DNA from: Lachnospira sp900551945
Lineage (GTDB): Bacteria; Bacillota; Clostridia; Lachnospirales; Lachnospiraceae
Direction of reading: 5' to 3'
Assembly: GCA_048380335.1 (NCBI GenBank)
Contig: DBFCCI010000038.1
Span: 1 to 64,000, forward strand
Length of the DNA: 64,000 bases
Part shown: positions 61,938 through 64,000 of the stretch, one piece after another
Numbering within the stretch: position 1 is the first letter of the stretch
Layout of the letters: every line of letters begins with the position of its first letter
Notes under the pieces: model-generated
Databases searched by the model: none
What the model saw: the letters and a program-made list of their open reading frames with translations, nothing else
Told to the model about the DNA's origin: nothing
Made by a program: the position numbers and the translations under genes

Positions 61938-61970
61938 ATCCTGCTATAAATTATTTCTCCATAGCAGGAT
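61938..61970 (-). terminator. Hairpin after the Fur-family gene
   Basis: ATCCTGCTAT pairs perfectly with ATAGCAGGAT, 29 bp past the Fur-family stop. The T run is poor. Confidence 0.45.
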
Positions 61971-61998
61971 ATTTATTCGTTATTTATGTTTTTAATTA

Positions 61999-62421
61999 TT
62001 AACATTCACACTGTCTTACAACAACACTTTTTAAATTTTGATTTCCAATATAACCACACTTTTTCAAGCCCTGTGTTATAACTTGGTTCCACATTTTTGC
62101 TGATAAATGATATTCTGTATTATCATCTAAACGAACTGTGCATACATTATCTTTTTCACATGCCTGTTCACATGATATTTTATACATATTCTTTCTATTG
62201 ATTGCACCAATTGACTCCAATGTATTTATCATTCTATAAACTGTTGCCGTTCCAATGCTTTTATCTTGTTTCAAGGCTTTATAATAAATCTCTTTACAGC
62301 AGGCACATTCTTCTTCAAGAATAATATCTAATAGCATAAGTCTTTGTCTTGTAATTCTACAGTGTCTACTCTTTAACATCTCGACAATCTGTTCTTTTTT
62401 CATTTCATTAGTCTGACACAT
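61999..62421 (-). CDS. Fur-family metalloregulator
   Basis: A 140-residue regulator. The winged helix has HCRITRQRLMLLDIILEEE and SIGTATVYRMINTLESIGAI (DNA-recognition helix). The C-terminal part has Cys in SCEQACEKDNVC, but the His-rich ligand set of classic Fur is reduced, so the sensed signal (iron, another metal or peroxide) is uncertain. The start at 62421 (GGAGG six bases upstream) is chosen over 62460. It lies just after the FeoB-associated peptide gene and probably controls the iron cluster. Confidence 0.87.
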   Translation of the reverse strand: MCQTNEMKKEQIVEMLKSRHCRITRQRLMLLDIILEEECACCKEIYYKALKQDKSIGTATVYRMINTLESIGAINRKNMYKISCEQACEKDNVCTVRLDDNTEYHLSAKMWNQVITQGLKKCGYIGNQNLKSVVVRQCEC

Positions 62422-62520
62422 ACTTACCTCCATGCCTGCGCAATACTGCGCCATATTCAAGTCATTTATACTAATATAAATGTGTATATCATAAAAACTT
62501 AATTGTTATCCGTACAATAA

Positions 62521-62664
62521 TTAATGACAATGTCCTCCATTACAATGACTGCAATCTCCATCACAACCTAATATTGACTTACCATTTTTCTTGCCCTTTA
62601 TCATACTTCTTATAATAAGAGCAACTATAACTAAAAGAATTATACCTACAATTAAAGTTCCCAT
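62521..62664 (-). CDS. FeoB-associated Cys-rich membrane peptide
   Basis: A 47-residue protein: one membrane helix (TLIVGIILLVIVALIIRSM), a basic linker, then a tail CDGDCSHCNGGHCH with four Cys and two His that can hold a metal. This is the small protein often found next to feoB in Firmicutes; its role in iron uptake is presumed. RBS AGAGGA precedes the ATG at 62664. Too short for most gene finders. Confidence 0.9.
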   Translation of the reverse strand: MGTLIVGIILLVIVALIIRSMIKGKKNGKSILGCDGDCSHCNGGHCH

Positions 62665-62699
62665 AATAATCCTCTTTTCTACATAAATAATCTACAAAT

Positions 62700-62757
62700 A
62701 TAATTAAGTCCCCATCCCCATTTATTGCTTTTTTAAATAGAAGCTAGGGACTTAATT
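62700..62757 (-). terminator. Hairpin downstream of feoB
   Basis: AAATTAAGTCCC pairs with GGGACTTAATT, 8 bp past the feoB stop. Confidence 0.6.
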
Positions 62758-62764
62758 TATAATA

Positions 62765-64000
62765 TTAAACTGCCTTTGATACCTTGTTATTTACAACAAG
62801 TTTGTCACTTTCCTTATATGGTCTTACAAGAAAATAGATAAATGCAATTACAATAAGGAATGCAACTATTGTTCCGAAACCAAATGTACCATAGAAGATA
62901 AGTGAACCAATCTGATTAACACATAATGCTACAAGGTAAGCAAAACCACACTGATAACCGATAGCAAATGCGAACCACTTACCATTGTTCATTTCTCTCT
63001 TGATAGCACCCATAGCTGCGAAACAAGGAGCACATAAAAGGTTGAATACAAGGAAAGCATAAGCTCCAACTGCTGTTAATGTTGTAGCAAGTTCACCCCA
63101 TACCTGAACACCGTTTTCTGCAACTTCACCGAAGCCATAAAGTACACCAAATGTACCAACTACCTGTTCCTTAGCAATAAGACCAGTTACTGTAGCAACT
63201 GCCATCTTCCAATCGCCAAAACCTAATGGCTTAAAGATTGGAGCTATTACACTACCAATAGCTGCTAAGATACTTGAGTCAAGCTGTTCATCATCAAGGA
63301 ATGAGAATGAACCATCAGCCCAACCAAAGTGCATTAATACCCAAACAAGAATTGTTGCAAGAAGAATGATTGTACCTGCCTTCTTAATAAATGAAGAACA
63401 TCTTTCCCACATACTTCTTAATACGTTACTTACTGTAGGCATATGATATGCTGGAAGTTCCATAACGAATGGTGCTGGGTCACCAGAGAACATCTTAGTT
63501 TTCTTTAAGATGATACCTGATACTATAATTGCTATAATACCAACGAAATATGCACTTGGAGCTACCCACCATGCACCATCAAATAATGCACCAGCGATTA
63601 AAGCTATAATTGGAAGCTTTGCTCCACAAGGAATAAATGTTGTTGTCATTATAGTCATTTTTCTATCTCTGTCATTTTCAATTGTTCTTGATGCCATAAC
63701 ACCAGGAACACCACAACCTGTTCCGATAAGCATTGGAATAAATGACTTACCTGAAAGACCAAACTTTCTAAAAATTCTATCCATAATAAATGCTACTCTC
63801 GCCATATAACCACATGACTCAAGAAAAGCTAAGAATATGAATAATACTATCATCTGAGGCACGAAACCTAATACAGCACCAACACCGGCAATAATACCGT
63901 CATTGATAAGGCCTGATAACCAGTCTGCACAACCAATAGCATCTAATCCATCACCAACAAGTGTTGGAATACCAGGAATCCATACGCCATAATCTGCTGG
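62765..64000 (-). CDS. feoB: Ferrous iron transporter FeoB, C-terminal part
   Basis: The membrane part of FeoB, which imports Fe(II) under anaerobic conditions. The window holds the last 411 residues; the GTPase domain is beyond the right edge, and the frame stays open to base 64000. Visible features are the Gate-type segments ESCGYMARVAFIMDR, IGTGCGVPGVMASRTIEN, FIPCGAKLPIIALI and TGLIAKEQVVGTFGVLYG, and about eight helices. Codon use is more biased than in nearby genes, which suggests strong expression. Next on the strand is the Cys-rich peptide. Confidence 0.97.
   Translation of the reverse strand, partial: PADYGVWIPGIPTLVGDGLDAIGCADWLSGLINDGIIAGVGAVLGFVPQMIVLFIFLAFLESCGYMARVAFIMDRIFRKFGLSGKSFIPMLIGTGCGVPGVMASRTIENDRDRKMTIMTTTFIPCGAKLPIIALIAGALFDGAWWVAPSAYFVGIIAIIVSGIILKKTKMFSGDPAPFVMELPAYHMPTVSNVLRSMWERCSSFIKKAGTIILLATILVWVLMHFGWADGSFSFLDDEQLDSSILAAIGSVIAPIFKPLGFGDWKMAVATVTGLIAKEQVVGTFGVLYGFGEVAENGVQVWGELATTLTAVGAYAFLVFNLLCAPCFAAMGAIKREMNNGKWFAFAIGYQCGFAYLVALCVNQIGSLIFYGTFGFGTIVAFLIVIAFIYFLVRPYKESDKLVVNNKVSKAV

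Noticed and set aside
1..64000. tRNA, rRNA or a replication origin
   Set aside because: No GGTTCGAATC-type T-loop, no rRNA-like conserved stretch and no cluster of DnaA boxes with dnaA/dnaN was noticed.

Overview
The window is AT-rich DNA from a low-GC Gram-positive anaerobe. The gene set points to a gut Clostridia of the Lachnospiraceae type: pyruvate formate-lyase, a FeoB cluster with DUF3793 and DUF2325 genes, SipW-type secreted proteins, an AGCS symporter and many two-component and GGDEF genes. This is inference from gene content; no rRNA or tRNA gene was seen. Most genes run leftward (minus strand).

Layout. 1-930: repeat-rich intergenic DNA with an array of a TACTCCAAAATTGTCTACA repeat. 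0.9-7 kb: thiD, an M18 aminopeptidase, an HD hydrolase, a purine-type permease, an FlK-like thioesterase and a YoaK-like protein. 7.3-10.2 kb: an agr-type quorum-sensing locus, including a small unannotated AgrD-like peptide gene. 10.3-14.9 kb: potABCD polyamine transport. 15.3-16.8 kb: a Lon-type AAA+ protein without a protease domain. 17-24.6 kb: solute-binding proteins, a hybrid kinase and an Hpt protein in one operon, then a broken hybrid kinase. 24.8-27.8 kb: thiSGHE behind a leader hairpin with a U-tract. 28-35 kb: HAD phosphatase, repeat-bearing amidase, SGNH hydrolase, HD protein, alanine symporter, nifS and iscR. 35-44 kb: diguanylate cyclase, FAD oxidoreductase, gltX, a long RelA-domain fusion, a chemoreceptor and an FKBP.

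44.5-48.6 kb is the most unusual segment. An XRE repressor and an ImmA-type metallopeptidase diverge from a second-type FtsZ gene. That ftsZ promoter carries GCATTTATGC palindromes, one of them inside its -35/-10 spacer. More HTH genes flank it, one with no start codon, and palindromic terminator elements bound it.

48.7-64 kb: pflB with a divergent Crp/Fnr regulator, a pstSCA operon cut at its 3' end by an IS200/IS605-like remnant (no pstB follows), three SipW-type secreted proteins, a lipoprotein esterase, and the iron cluster (DUF2325, DUF3793, Fur family, FeoB-associated Cys-rich peptide, feoB running off the edge).

Four small repeat families link the intergenic regions: IS200/IS605-like ends; a GATATC-containing MITE with a CTTGAG...CTCAAG inverted repeat; palindromes ending in GGTGCTGTCGCAnTAA that sit at operon 3' ends; and a degenerate roughly 70-100 bp sequence ending near TCGTTGTTYGCATAAATAA.
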